Shown in pieces: positions 55,822 to 64,000 of a stretch of DNA of 64,000 bases; positions within the stretch are counted from its first letter, which is position 1, and each line of letters begins with the position of its first letter. Location of the stretch: positions 62,001 to 126,000 of the forward strand of contig NZ_VULZ01000001.1 of the NCBI RefSeq assembly GCF_009696445.1, read 5' to 3'. The notes below the pieces were generated by a model. The model was not told where the DNA came from. It made no database searches and saw only the letters and a list, made by a program, of their open reading frames with translations. The position numbers were made by a program, and so were the translations under genes. The DNA is from Porcincola intestinalis. Its GTDB lineage: Bacteria; Bacillota; Clostridia; Lachnospirales; Lachnospiraceae.

Positions 55822-56621
55822 GGCAGAATGGGATGGATGAAAAAGAGCTGAGAGCGCTGCTCTCTTCGGTTCAGAACGGTTCGACAGATGTCGATGATGC
55901 TCTTATGAAACTGCGCATGAAACCGTTCGACGACATTGGATACGCCAAGGTCGACCTCCAGCGCGGAGTGCGGACAGGTACGGCCGAGGTGATTTTCGGA
56001 GCCGGCAAGACAGCGGAGCAGATCACGGGTATTGCCGGATCGATGCTTGAAAATGGCCAGAAAACCATCCTGGTCACGCGGCTTGACAAGGAGAAGGCAG
56101 AGCAGGTCAGAATGCAGGCTGCAGGCAGATGGCAGGCGGAATTCTTCTACAATGAGAGCGGAAGAATCGCTGTGATCGGAAGCTGTCCGAGGCCTGACGG
56201 AATCGGACGGATTCTGGTCATGACAGCCGGTACCTCCGACATCCCGGTTGCCGAGGAAGCCGCCGTCACGGCCGAGGCGCTTGGCAATGAGGTTGTCCGC
56301 ATCTACGATGCTGGTGTCGCAGGCCTTCACCGGCTGCTTGCGCACCTCCCGGAGATCATGGACGCAACCGTTATCATCACAATCGCCGGAATGGAGGGCG
56401 CTCTCCCGGCTGTCGTGACAGGGCTTGCGGACTGTCCGATCATCGCAGTTCCGACCAGCGTCGGATATGGCACCTCCTTCCATGGTGTCTCAGCGCTCCT
56501 CTCCATGCTGAACTGCTGCGCCAGCGGAATGTGTGTCGAAAACATCGACAATGGGTTCGGCGCAGCCTATTTTGCAAGCATGATCAATCACCTCAAGGGA
56601 TACAGGGAGGCAGAGCAATGA
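55818..56621 (+). CDS. larB: Pyridinium-3,5-biscarboxylic acid synthase LarB
   Basis: 267-residue enzyme of the AIR-carboxylase-like fold that carboxylates and hydrolyses nicotinic acid adenine dinucleotide in the first step of pincer synthesis. VMTAGTSDIPVAEEAAVTAE (about 133-155) and the late VPTSVGYGTSFHGVSAL segment are the family motifs. A second ATG 5 codons in (MDEKEL) could be the true start. Overlaps larC by ATGA. One operon with larE and larC. Confidence 0.93.
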   Translation: MRQNGMDEKELRALLSSVQNGSTDVDDALMKLRMKPFDDIGYAKVDLQRGVRTGTAEVIFGAGKTAEQITGIAGSMLENGQKTILVTRLDKEKAEQVRMQAAGRWQAEFFYNESGRIAVIGSCPRPDGIGRILVMTAGTSDIPVAEEAAVTAEALGNEVVRIYDAGVAGLHRLLAHLPEIMDATVIITIAGMEGALPAVVTGLADCPIIAVPTSVGYGTSFHGVSALLSMLNCCASGMCVENIDNGFGAAYFASMINHLKGYREAEQ

Positions 56622-57937
56622 GGGTTCTCTATCTTGACCTAGGAATGGGCGCCGCCGGCGATATGCTCTCCGCGGCGCTTTTTGAACTGCTCTCCAGAAA
56701 AGAGCAGGAAGGCTATCTGTCCGCGATGAACCATCTCAGGCTTGACGGGGTATCGGTTCAAGCTGAACGCTCAGAGAAGTGCGGCATCACCGGAACGCAT
56801 ATGACAGTCCTCGTGGATGGCAGCGAGGAGGCGGATGTACCTGATCATGCTCATACACATGTCCACGCGCACCACCACCATGGCCTGGCTGAGATTCATG
56901 AGATGATCGGAGGCCTGAACCTTCCGGATGCCGTGAAGACGGATGCACAGCAGGTCTACCGCCTGCTGGCAGCGGCTGAAAGCCACGCGCACGGCGTGGA
57001 AGTGGATCAGATTCATTTCCATGAGGTTGGGGAAAAAGACGCGGTTGCTGACATCGTCTCCGTCTGCCTTCTGATGCGGATGATTCGTCCGGACAAGGTG
57101 ATCGCCTCCCCTATGGCGACAGGCAGCGGTACCGTGCGGTGCGCCCATGGTCTGCTCCCTGTACCGGCACCGGCCACCGCTTTTATTCTGAAAGAGATGC
57201 AGATTCCCTGTCTCTCCGGAACAGAGGGCGGCGAGCTTCTGACCCCGACGGGGGCTGCGCTGGCCGGCTTTTTCGTGAATGCGTTCGGAAGGATGCCGGA
57301 GATGACCATCAATGGCATCGGCTATGGCATGGGGAAGAAAGACTTCAGCAGGGCGAACTGTGTTCGTGCGCTGCTCGGGCAGACAACGGACGATGAAGAC
57401 GGACAAGACGGTGCCTGCGACGAGGTATCCGAGCTGTCCTGCAACCTCGACGACATGACGCCGGAGGATCTGTCCTTCGCGATGGATCGGCTTTTTGAAG
57501 CCGGCGCCCTCGATGTGTTCACAACGCCGGCTGGCATGAAAAAAACCAGGCCGGGCGTCGTCCTGAGCGCCCTCTGCCACAGAGAACAGAAGGCTTCTGT
57601 CATCAAAGCGTTTTTTGCGTATACGACAACACTTGGCGTCCGGGAAAAGATCTGCCAGCGCTGCATCATGACATCCAGCTTTGAAACCGTCACGCTCTCA
57701 GAAGCCGATTTCGGAACACCGGCGTCGGAAGACAGCCAGAAGACCGCCTCCATCCCTGTCAAAAGATCGAAGGGATACGGAGCAGTGCGGCTGAAACCGG
57801 AATATGACCAGGTTGCAGCGGCGGCGGAAACATTTGGCGTCCCGGCCGCGGAAGTCCGCCGGAAAGTGCTGGAACACAGCGGTCATCCGGACAACCCCAT
57901 ACTGAAAGGAGTTTCTTCGTGTCAGAAGAATCGCTGA
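56618..57937 (+). CDS. larC: Nickel insertion enzyme LarC (single uninterrupted frame)
   Basis: 439-residue CTP-dependent cyclometallase that inserts Ni into the pincer nucleotide. The start MRVLYLDLGMGAAGDM is the family N-terminus. Residues 77-88 are a His-rich run (HAHTHVHAHHHH) as in other LarC. The C-terminal part with SCNLDDMTPEDLSFA and KRSKGYGAVRLKPEYD is present. In Lactiplantibacillus LarC is made by programmed frameshifting of larC1/larC2; here one frame covers both. The ATG at 56618 overlaps the larB stop. Confidence 0.93.
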   Translation: MRVLYLDLGMGAAGDMLSAALFELLSRKEQEGYLSAMNHLRLDGVSVQAERSEKCGITGTHMTVLVDGSEEADVPDHAHTHVHAHHHHGLAEIHEMIGGLNLPDAVKTDAQQVYRLLAAAESHAHGVEVDQIHFHEVGEKDAVADIVSVCLLMRMIRPDKVIASPMATGSGTVRCAHGLLPVPAPATAFILKEMQIPCLSGTEGGELLTPTGAALAGFFVNAFGRMPEMTINGIGYGMGKKDFSRANCVRALLGQTTDDEDGQDGACDEVSELSCNLDDMTPEDLSFAMDRLFEAGALDVFTTPAGMKKTRPGVVLSALCHREQKASVIKAFFAYTTTLGVREKICQRCIMTSSFETVTLSEADFGTPASEDSQKTASIPVKRSKGYGAVRLKPEYDQVAAAAETFGVPAAEVRRKVLEHSGHPDNPILKGVSSCQKNR

Positions 57938-58266
57938 ATATCACGCCACACAACCATTCCGATGGCGAATTTCATACACATGAGCACTCTCACTCCCACA
58001 CCCACTCTCCTGCCGAGATGCGGAAGATTGTAAACCGCCTCTCCAGGTCAATCGGACATCTGGAGGCTGTGAAGCGAATGATCGAAAACGGGCAGGACTG
58101 CTCGGATGTTCTGATCCAGCTGGCTGCCGTCAAGGCAGAGATCAACAACGCCGGCAAGGCGCTCCTCAAGGAGCATCTGGAGCACTGCATCGTGGAGGCC
58201 GTGGAGGAGCAGGACAAGGAATCCATTGAAAAAGTCAACAAGGCCATCGACCAGTTTATCCGATGA
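57919..58266 (+). CDS. CsoR/RcnR-family metal-sensing repressor with His-rich N-terminus
   Basis: 115 residues. An N-terminal His-rich tail (HNHSDGEFHTHEHSHSHTHS, 11-30) precedes a helical CsoR-type domain. Cys61, His86 and Cys90 occupy the C-H-C metal-binding positions of CsoR, with His89 as extra. The GTG at 57919, overlapping the larC stop by 19 bases, is taken as the start; AAAGGAG precedes it. Position behind larC and the His tail suggest nickel or cobalt sensing and control of the lar genes, but Cu sensing cannot be excluded. Confidence 0.85.
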   Translation: MSEESLNITPHNHSDGEFHTHEHSHSHTHSPAEMRKIVNRLSRSIGHLEAVKRMIENGQDCSDVLIQLAAVKAEINNAGKALLKEHLEHCIVEAVEEQDKESIEKVNKAIDQFIR

Positions 58267-58273
58267 AAAAGTG

Positions 58274-58306
58274 ACCGCCCTGGCCTGAAAGCAAAGCCAG
58301 CGCGGT
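58274..58306 (+). terminator. Possible terminator after the lar operon
   Basis: ACCGC-CTGGC pairs with GCCAG-GCGGT (one bulge per arm) around an A-rich loop; the tail TTCATAT is only weakly T-rich. Confidence 0.45.
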
Positions 58307-58397
58307 TCATATAGAATACCGGTGCAGTCAAAAACAATCAACGTTTTTCATCGCGATGACGTCAAGCTGGAGCAGAATGCTGCGGATGACATCAACG

Positions 58398-58763
58398 TCA
58401 TATCCGATCGACATTTTTTGTGACGATAACATCCACGCCGGTACCGGCGATGTCCTTCAGGATGGTCTCACCGATTGGGACGGGTGCCTGAAGCCTCAGT
58501 CTGTCGATTTCCCGCATGCAGTCCGCGATTTTCCCCTTCGGTACTGCCTGGGTTGTGCGGACGGAAACTCTCGGTATGACGCCGTCTGTGATGAGCACCG
58601 TGCTTGTCAGTGTTCTGACAGGGTTTGTCACCTCAGAGCGCGCATAGCGATCTCCGATTCTGCAGGAGTTACCCTCGACGCTGACGATCTCCTCTCCTTC
58701 CCTCTTCACAGTAATCGAACACCCAACCGGACATCCGATGCAGGTCAGTTCTTTCTTCTCCAT
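58398..58763 (-). CDS. DUF1667 Fe-S protein
   Basis: 121-residue protein with four Cys (C8, C11, C15, C34; TCIGCPVGC then GNSC) laid out like the first cluster site of molybdopterin oxidoreductases. DUF1667 proteins are encoded with an FAD/NAD(P) oxidoreductase and a glpA-like dehydrogenase, as at 60243-63042 here. Start at 58763: GGAGG lies 5 bases upstream. Beyond the stop, 58325-58395 echoes its 3' end (coding LDVIAMKNVDCF against DVIVTKNVDRI), a partial tail duplication. Confidence 0.82.
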   Translation of the reverse strand: MEKKELTCIGCPVGCSITVKREGEEIVSVEGNSCRIGDRYARSEVTNPVRTLTSTVLITDGVIPRVSVRTTQAVPKGKIADCMREIDRLRLQAPVPIGETILKDIAGTGVDVIVTKNVDRI

Positions 58764-58791
58764 CGCGGCCTCCCGTCCAAATGCGATCAGA

Positions 58792-59037
58792 TCATGCTTT
58801 CTCCTGGGGATGTCTCTCCAGCCAGTCAATAATATCCAGGCTTTCGTACATCGGCTTTCCGTCTATAAACAGGCAAGGCACCTGCTCCTTTCCGCCGGCT
58901 TCTATCAGTTTCTGCCGGTCTGCTTCATTCTTGTGGATGTCGTGAAGTTCCACGTCTGTCCGGCCAGCCTTCTGTATCGTCTTCAGCACGCGCTGGCAAT
59001 ACGGACAAGTCTCAAACATGTACAGTTTCAGAGTCAT
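58792..59037 (-). CDS. Glutaredoxin-like protein
   Basis: 81-residue thioredoxin-fold protein with active site Cys11-Pro-Tyr-Cys14 and the cis-Pro motif QVPCLFIDG. Such small CPYC proteins reduce disulfides using glutathione or another thiol. AAAGGAAA lies 7 bases before the ATG at 59037. An ATG at 59046 with a 1-base spacing is less likely. It precedes DUF1667 by 28 bases, possibly one transcript. Confidence 0.9.
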   Translation of the reverse strand: MTLKLYMFETCPYCQRVLKTIQKAGRTDVELHDIHKNEADRQKLIEAGGKEQVPCLFIDGKPMYESLDIIDWLERHPQEKA

Positions 59038-59115
59038 CGTCGTCATTTCCTTTCTTTCATTATCTCAATCGTCAGCTTGCTCTCTCTATAAAAGATACCA
59101 TATCCCGTTCAGCAA

Positions 59116-59848
59116 TCAAGCTATGTCTCCCGGTCTTTCAATGATTTGTCCCTGCTGCGCCAGACGCATAATTTGTGCGACAGCGTCGCACATTTTGGAT
59201 AAGCAAGACTCAAGACTGTTGTCATTCAGGAGAAAATCATAGATCGACATGATCGTAATTCCCTGCTCATTTCTCCAAAGAGGGGAATTTGTGCTGGTGA
59301 TGATGATTTTCTTAAACGAATCAGGTACGTGAACAAGCGATTCCTGTTCCTGATTCATCTTTGCCTGATCAGGAATTGCAAAAGCTGACTGAAAATAATA
59401 GCGCTTACTGCCTTTATGAGCCGTTTTCCGTCGTTCGAACCGGAACCACACCGACATCAACAGAATACCCGCGATACAAAAGCTCGTTATAGATGACATT
59501 TTCCATCAGATGAGTTTCCTCATACTGACGGAATCGAAGAAGCGCGTTTCTGAGTCCGGTATCCGTATAGTAATATTTCACCGGCGTAGAAATGTATTTT
59601 CTTCCCTTGACATCGTACCGTTCTGCCTTTGATATCAGACCCGCATCCTGAAGATAAGTAAGATATTCTGCAATGGTAGGCGTCGAAATTTCTTTTCTTC
59701 CCGAACTCTTAAAGGTATCGGAAATTCTCTGGGGATTTGTTAATGATCCGATAATGCTTTCTTTCGAAAACAATGAGTTTCTCCAATTTGGTATTTTGGA
59801 GCCAATGGCTTTATTTTCTAAAATGAAAATACCCAAGTAAATACCCAA
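59116..59848 (-). pseudogene. Remnant of a DUF4143 AAA ATPase
   Basis: Two frames read as C-terminal parts of one DUF4143-type ATPase. The first (59848 to 59414; ESIIGSLTNPQRISDTFKSS, YDVKGRKYISTPVKYYYTDTGLRNA) is joined out of frame to the second (about 59415 to 59116; KGSKRYYFQSAFAIPDQAK, SFKKIIITS, MSIYDFLLNDN). The residues normally between them, including the EVDFV nuclease-like motif, are gone, and so is the entire N-terminal ATPase half. A deletion and frameshift remain in what was once an accessory gene. Confidence 0.8.
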
Positions 59849-60127
59849 GTATCAACTTCATGTCAATATTGATCTAAGCTTTTAAAGCCAGTGACCCTAT
59901 TTTCCAAAACGGTTTCTGCAGTGCTTCTCCGATTTCCCCGTCAATGCACACCAGCCCTGTCCGCAATCTCCTCCGGGCAGTATGCCTCACCCCTGTTGAT
60001 GCAGACACAGAAGGCTTTCGGATTCTCCTTTGTATACTTCCAGAAGTTAAATTTTATTATCCCAGGGTGCATTTTAAGATCACCTTGTGAAGATTGGAGC
60101 TTATCCGGCACTTTGACAGCTCTGTCA
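59849..60127 (-). other. Decayed sequence between the ATPase remnant and the oxidoreductase
   Basis: No intact gene. On the minus strand one stretch reads NFWKYTKENPKAFCVCINRGEAYCPEEI before a stop, coding-like but fragmentary. Together with 59116-59848 and 60128-60240 it looks like a scar of a lost accessory segment inside the flavoprotein locus. Confidence 0.4.
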
Positions 60128-60240
60128 TCACTCTTTCAGAATCCACTTGCCGTTTTTCGTTGACCCGATCCTGTCCAGCTTTCCGGCAGCTCGCATCTGC
60201 TGCAGAACATACCGCACTCCGCTATTATTCGACTCAATTT
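60128..60240 (-). pseudogene. C-terminal fragment of a winged-helix protein
   Basis: Immediately after the flavoprotein stop, the frame shifts to GVRYVLQQMRAAGKLDRIGSTKNGKWILKE and a stop. The RIGSTKNGKW ending resembles the winged-helix tails of AlbA/RecG-like ATP-binding proteins. No start codon or N-terminal part remains. Confidence 0.5.
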
Positions 60241-60242
60241 CA

Positions 60243-61571
60243 TTATTCCCGCTCAATCCTGACAGTCAGCTGATGCTGCCCTTTTGCTTTTGAGAGCTGC
60301 TCCCTTGTCACAGAAACCTGACACATCTCGCCGGGCGTCAGGATCCGTTTCTTCTGATGGACAATCCGTTCTCTATCCAGATACAGGCTCAGCCAGACAT
60401 CCCGGTATACTGCCCCGACCCGGAAGCGGATGGTCACCTTCTCATCCATCGTCTCCGGGTAGATCGTGGCCGGTACCGTATAACGGACGCCATTCTCACC
60501 TGAAAGTGTGATCCGGCTTCTGCCGCGTCTCTCCCGCTCAGCCGCATCCCGGTCGTTCAGGCTGCCCTCCGTCTGCCGGATATGAACGTCTTCAGCCGGA
60601 TGACACCCGGCGTAGACAGCTGCATGTCTCCCTGCGATCCCGGCTTCCTCCGAGACATAGTCGACCAGGTCGTGGACATGGAGCACGTTGCCGCAGGAAA
60701 AGATTCCCGGGATGCTTGTCTCAAATGTATCATCCACAACCGGCCCGCCGGTCACGGGATTGACCGCCGCGCCAGCCTTGCGCGTGAGCTCATTTTCAGG
60801 GATGAGCCCGCAGGAAAGAAGCAGACAGTCGCATGCATACCGGATCTCCGTTCCCGGAATCGGCTTTCTCTGCGCATCGACCTCTGCGACCGTAACCGCC
60901 TCAAGCCGTTCCCTGCCCTCGGTCCGGATGACGGTGTGCGAAAGGAGGAGCGGAATGCCGAAGTCATCCAGGCACTGCACGATATTGCGGCGGAGACCGG
61001 TGGAATACGGCATCAGCTCCACGACCGCCTGTACGTTGGCGCCCTCTAGCGTCATGCGCCTTGCCATGATCAGACCGATATCTCCGGATCCAAGGATGAC
61101 TGCCTTCTTCCCCGGCATCAGACCTTCAATGTTGATCATCCGCTGCGCGGTCCCGGCTGTGTAAATGCCGGACGGACGGGTTCCCGGAATGTTCAGCGCG
61201 CCTCTCGGGCGCTCCCGGCAGCCCATCGCCAGCACAACCGCACCTGCCTGAAGCTGAAAGAGTCCGTCTTTCTCATTCATCGCCGTGATCACATGGTTGT
61301 CCCCTACATCCAGCACCATCGTCCCGGTCATGATCTGTGCGCCGGACGCCTCAGCCTTTCGGACGAACCGGTCCGCATACTCCGGCCCTGTCAGCTCTTC
61401 TCCAAATGTATGGAGGCCGAATCCGTTGTGGATGCACTGCATCAGGATGCCGCCCGGCTCGCTGCTTCTCTCCAGCACCAGGACTTCCTTCGCACCGGCC
61501 TGCCGGGCGCTGATGGCTGCGGCAAGTCCTGCGGGCCCACCTCCGATCACGGCCACGTCACATCTCTTCAT
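60243..61571 (-). CDS. FAD/NAD(P) oxidoreductase, GlpB-like partner flavoprotein
   Basis: 442 residues. FAD fold GGGPAGLAAA (10-19), the AMGCRERPRG segment, NAD fold ILGSGDIGLIMARR, and FAD motif GIFSCGNVLHVHDLVDYV are present, then a C-terminal extension of about 100 residues. Family members work with DUF1667 and a glpA-like dehydrogenase. The start at 61571 has GGGAGG 7 bases upstream and overlaps the preceding gene by 14 bases. The glycerol-3-phosphate assignment is by partnership, not proven. Confidence 0.87.
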   Translation of the reverse strand: MKRCDVAVIGGGPAGLAAAISARQAGAKEVLVLERSSEPGGILMQCIHNGFGLHTFGEELTGPEYADRFVRKAEASGAQIMTGTMVLDVGDNHVITAMNEKDGLFQLQAGAVVLAMGCRERPRGALNIPGTRPSGIYTAGTAQRMINIEGLMPGKKAVILGSGDIGLIMARRMTLEGANVQAVVELMPYSTGLRRNIVQCLDDFGIPLLLSHTVIRTEGRERLEAVTVAEVDAQRKPIPGTEIRYACDCLLLSCGLIPENELTRKAGAAVNPVTGGPVVDDTFETSIPGIFSCGNVLHVHDLVDYVSEEAGIAGRHAAVYAGCHPAEDVHIRQTEGSLNDRDAAERERRGRSRITLSGENGVRYTVPATIYPETMDEKVTIRFRVGAVYRDVWLSLYLDRERIVHQKKRILTPGEMCQVSVTREQLSKAKGQHQLTVRIERE

Positions 61572-63042
61572 GAGGGTGCCTCCCATCTTCCCGGTCACGC
61601 GGTTCTTTTTCTCCCTTGGTATAGCCGACGACAACCCTAGAATTTCCACCGCATTTTGTGATCATATCCTGCGGGATTCCTGTCTCTCTGTGGAGAATCT
61701 CGCAGACCCTTGGCAGACAGAAGCCGGACTGGCAGCGTCCCATCCCTGCCCTCGTGCGGCGCTTGACCCCATCGAGCGATCTGGCTCCGAGCGGACGTCG
61801 GATGGCATCGACAATCTCACCCTCCGTCACCATCTCGCAGCGGCAGACGATCTGCCCGTAGAGCGGATTCTTTGCGATCAGTTTCTGTTTTTCCTCAATC
61901 GGCAGCTCCGCAAAATGCGGGATGCCAGTTCGCTTCTCGATGACATGATCCTTCTTCTGAAGCCCAAGCGCCTTCTCTGCCCATGCGGCTGTCATCTCTC
62001 CGATGGCCGGTGCGCTGGAAAGGCCCGGCGACTCAATCCCCGCCAGGTCATAGAACAGCGGCGCGCCCTCCGCCTCCCCGATGATGAAATCACCCGTCTC
62101 CCCGTGCGCGCGAAGTCCCGCGAAGGAGGTGATGATCCTTCCTCCCGGCAGCGGCTTCACAGAGAGATTCTCCTTCTCCAGAACCTCCGCGATGCCTTCC
62201 GCCGTCGTCGCAGTGTCTTCCTTGTCAGAGATAAAATCGGAGGTCGGTCCGGCCAGGATGTTGCCGTGAACCGTCGGCGTCACCAGCACGCCCTTGCCTT
62301 TTTCCGTCGGAAGCTGGAAGATCGTATGCCGCACGTACCCCTGAAGCGCCCGGTCATAGAGACAGTACTCTCCCCGTCTTGGACGGATCCGGATCTTCTG
62401 AGTGCTGACCATATTGTGGATCTCATCCGCGTACACACCGGCAGCGTTGATGACAGCTCTCGTGACATACTCCGTCCCGCCCGCCTTCACATGGTACAGC
62501 CCCTTCTCATCCCGTCTGATGTCCGTCACTTCAGCATGGAAATGAAAATCCACGCCGTTCTGGCAGGCGTTCTCTGCAAGCGCAAGCGTCAGCTCGAACG
62601 GGCAGACAATCCCGCTTGTCGGCGCACGGAGGGCCGCGGTGACGTTCTCCGACAGGTTCGGTTCCATCCGGAAAAGTTCCTCTCCCCGGACAATTCTGAA
62701 CCCGCTCACACCATTGGCAATTCCGCGCGCAAGCAGCGCCTCCAGCTCGCCCATCTTTGCCTCGTCTGTGCAGACCACGAGCGCTCCATTTCTCTGAAAT
62801 GGAACATCCAGATCCTCACACAGACTGTCCATCATCTCATTGCCGCGGACGTTCAGCTTCGCCATCAGCGACCCCACAGCCGGATCGAAGCCACCGTGGA
62901 TGATGGCGCTGTTCGCCTTGGATGTCCCTGTACAGACATCCTCCGTGCGCTCGAGCACGCAGATATTCGCACACAGACGCGACAGCGCCCATGCGGCAGC
63001 GGCACCGGTCACACCGGCGCCGATTATCACAGCATCATACAT
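61558..63042 (-). CDS. GlpA-like FAD oxidoreductase with [2Fe-2S] BFD domain
   Basis: 494 residues. The DAO-type FAD fold (MYDAVIIGAGVTGAAAAWAL) is followed by a C-terminal BFD-type domain with CRCEMVTEGEIVDAIRRP and GMGRCQSGFC, the four-Cys arrangement for [2Fe-2S]. It resembles anaerobic glycerol-3-phosphate dehydrogenase A or an L-2-hydroxyglutarate oxidase. The start at 63042 has GGAGGG 6 bases upstream. First gene of the module with 60243 and 58398. Confidence 0.88.
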   Translation of the reverse strand: MYDAVIIGAGVTGAAAAWALSRLCANICVLERTEDVCTGTSKANSAIIHGGFDPAVGSLMAKLNVRGNEMMDSLCEDLDVPFQRNGALVVCTDEAKMGELEALLARGIANGVSGFRIVRGEELFRMEPNLSENVTAALRAPTSGIVCPFELTLALAENACQNGVDFHFHAEVTDIRRDEKGLYHVKAGGTEYVTRAVINAAGVYADEIHNMVSTQKIRIRPRRGEYCLYDRALQGYVRHTIFQLPTEKGKGVLVTPTVHGNILAGPTSDFISDKEDTATTAEGIAEVLEKENLSVKPLPGGRIITSFAGLRAHGETGDFIIGEAEGAPLFYDLAGIESPGLSSAPAIGEMTAAWAEKALGLQKKDHVIEKRTGIPHFAELPIEEKQKLIAKNPLYGQIVCRCEMVTEGEIVDAIRRPLGARSLDGVKRRTRAGMGRCQSGFCLPRVCEILHRETGIPQDMITKCGGNSRVVVGYTKGEKEPRDREDGRHPHEEM

Positions 63043-63148
63043 AAATTTCCCTCCGAGTGGCTGTTGTGTGAACAACTCTGCCTGTAGATTACCATCTCAG
63101 AAGGCGCGATTCAAGAAAAGATTCTGTGACGATCCTGTATACTTCGAA

Positions 63149-63970
63149 TCACATTCCGGAACTGATTGTGTGCGCCTTTGTCATCCGGATTTCCTCGCCG
63201 CCGACTTCCTGCGCAAGCCTCCTGCTGTGGGTCGCGATGATGATCAGCCTGTCTTCCCGCTTCAGGCTGGCCAGAAACCCTGTCACCCGCGCCTCCCCGT
63301 CCTCATCAAGGCCGGCTTCCGGCTCATCCAGGATCAACGTCTGCGGCTGCATCGCCAGCACAGCGGCAAGCGCTGTCCGCTTCTTTTCACCGCCGGAAAG
63401 ATGGAATGGAGCCCGCTCCGCAAGTGCTCCGATGTCAAGCATGTCCATGTACTGCTCTGTTCTTCTCTGGACCTCCTCCCCCGAAAGGCCGAGCTGCAGA
63501 AGGCCGAACGCGATCTCCTCCCGAACGGACTTGCAGAACAGCTGCGTCTCCGAATTCTGGAACAAAAATCCGAGCCTCCTGTAGAACGTCTTTGACCATT
63601 CCCTGTCATTCATCCTGTCTCTTGTGACGGCTTCTCCATGAAAAAGATAGCGCCCGCTCTCCGGAAAACTGAGTCCTGCGAGAATCCTGAACAGCGTCGA
63701 CTTGCCGCAGCCGTTCGGACCTGTCACGACATAAGTGTGTCCCGGGTACATGTCCAGGCTGACGTGTGACAGCGACGGTACCTGCTGCCCGCCTTCGTCC
63801 TCCTGCCCATAGGAATAGCAGATATCCTGAAGACTGATCCAGGGTGCGCATACAGCTTCTGTCTTAAGCTTATCTTCCGAGGTTTCGGATGCACGATGCG
63901 TTTTCGGGGTCAGTGCTTCGTTCGCAGCCTCCACTCCATCACCCGCATGCTTTCTTCTATGAATCAACAT
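63149..63970 (-). CDS. CbiO/EcfA-type ABC ATPase
   Basis: 273 residues. After an unusual 45-residue N-terminal tail comes Walker A GPNGCGKST, Q-loop LGFLFQNSETQLF, signature LSGGEKKRTALAAVL and Walker B ILDEPEAGLDEDG, the pattern of energy-coupling-factor and cobalt/nickel ATPases. The ATG at 63970 lies in ATGTTGA with the stop of a preceding frame, indicating coupled translation. Its permease and substrate component would lie beyond the window, so vitamin versus metal cannot be decided. Nickel would suit the lar and hyp genes. Confidence 0.85.
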   Translation of the reverse strand: MLIHRRKHAGDGVEAANEALTPKTHRASETSEDKLKTEAVCAPWISLQDICYSYGQEDEGGQQVPSLSHVSLDMYPGHTYVVTGPNGCGKSTLFRILAGLSFPESGRYLFHGEAVTRDRMNDREWSKTFYRRLGFLFQNSETQLFCKSVREEIAFGLLQLGLSGEEVQRRTEQYMDMLDIGALAERAPFHLSGGEKKRTALAAVLAMQPQTLILDEPEAGLDEDGEARVTGFLASLKREDRLIIIATHSRRLAQEVGGEEIRMTKAHTISSGM

Positions 63971-64000
63971 AAGTCCACCATCTCTCCATCCTGCCGCACA
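63964..64000 (-). CDS. Last codons of an upstream gene
   Basis: A frame entering from the window edge ends VRQDGEMVDLC-stop, with its TGA overlapping the ATPase start. Too short to identify; perhaps the companion transport gene. Confidence 0.35.
   Translation of the reverse strand, partial: VRQDGEMVDLC

Noticed and set aside
56618-57937. Programmed frameshift in larC
   Set aside because: A single open frame covers both halves, so no frameshift is needed.

Overview
The window is a GC-rich stretch of a Firmicutes chromosome, most likely a Lachnospiraceae-like member of the Clostridia. The reasons are gene order (tig-clpP-clpX-engB-valS, and addB before addA), strong AAGGAGG-type ribosome binding sites, Rho-independent terminators, cell-wall hydrolases with GW/YG-type binding repeats, YesM/YesN-type signalling, and anaerobic Fe-S flavoproteins. 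Nearly all genes lie on the minus strand. No rRNA, tRNA, CRISPR array, prophage or complete insertion sequence was seen. The many long ORFs antisense to the genes are high-GC shadows.

Layout. 1-8050: addA (3' end cut by the window edge), addB and a secreted protein with three YARHG repeats, probably one transcript. 8115-15353: valS, a short MITE-like element with a large hairpin, engB with an unusual internal insertion, clpX, clpP and tig. 15445-20013: DJ-1/PfpI protein, small XRE regulator, secreted NlpC/P60 hydrolase, NSS-family sodium symporter, dCMP deaminase and an unidentified structured RNA region. 20205-26287: complete oppBCDF-oppA peptide transporter whose binding protein looks circularly permuted. 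It is divergent from a C69 dipeptidase. 28239-35255: glucosaminidase, polar amino-acid ABC transporter with an ARG-box-like palindrome in its leader, AEC transporter, ABC-F ATPase and a 36-residue basic protein.

35472-37235: hypA plus two tandem hypB genes; the second lacks a metal-ligand histidine. 37335-46534: a 940-residue Fe-S/flavin oxidoreductase, then (reading back along the minus strand) a flavin oxidase-like gene in one operon with a YtfQRT/YjfF-type sugar ABC transporter. 46937-52260: a GntR/LacI-type regulator, then a histidine kinase, a periplasmic-binding lipoprotein and an AraC-type response regulator. The lipoprotein gene is interrupted by a TAG where its paralogue has Trp. 52405-54610: pncC and a ThrE-type exporter.

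54967-58266: larE-larB-larC plus a CsoR-family metal sensor (nickel-pincer cofactor synthesis, no larA in view). 58398-63042: a glpA-like oxidoreductase, a second flavoprotein and a DUF1667 Fe-S protein, separated by a decayed ATPase island and a glutaredoxin. 63149-64000: a CbiO/EcfA-type ATPase and the last codons of an upstream gene.

Two themes recur. Nickel: HypA/HypB maturation, LarBCE and a CsoR-type sensor. Solute capture: three intact ABC binding proteins, all with cleavable Sec signals and no lipobox cysteine, which is unexpected for a monoderm. The strongest single observation is the permuted OppA.
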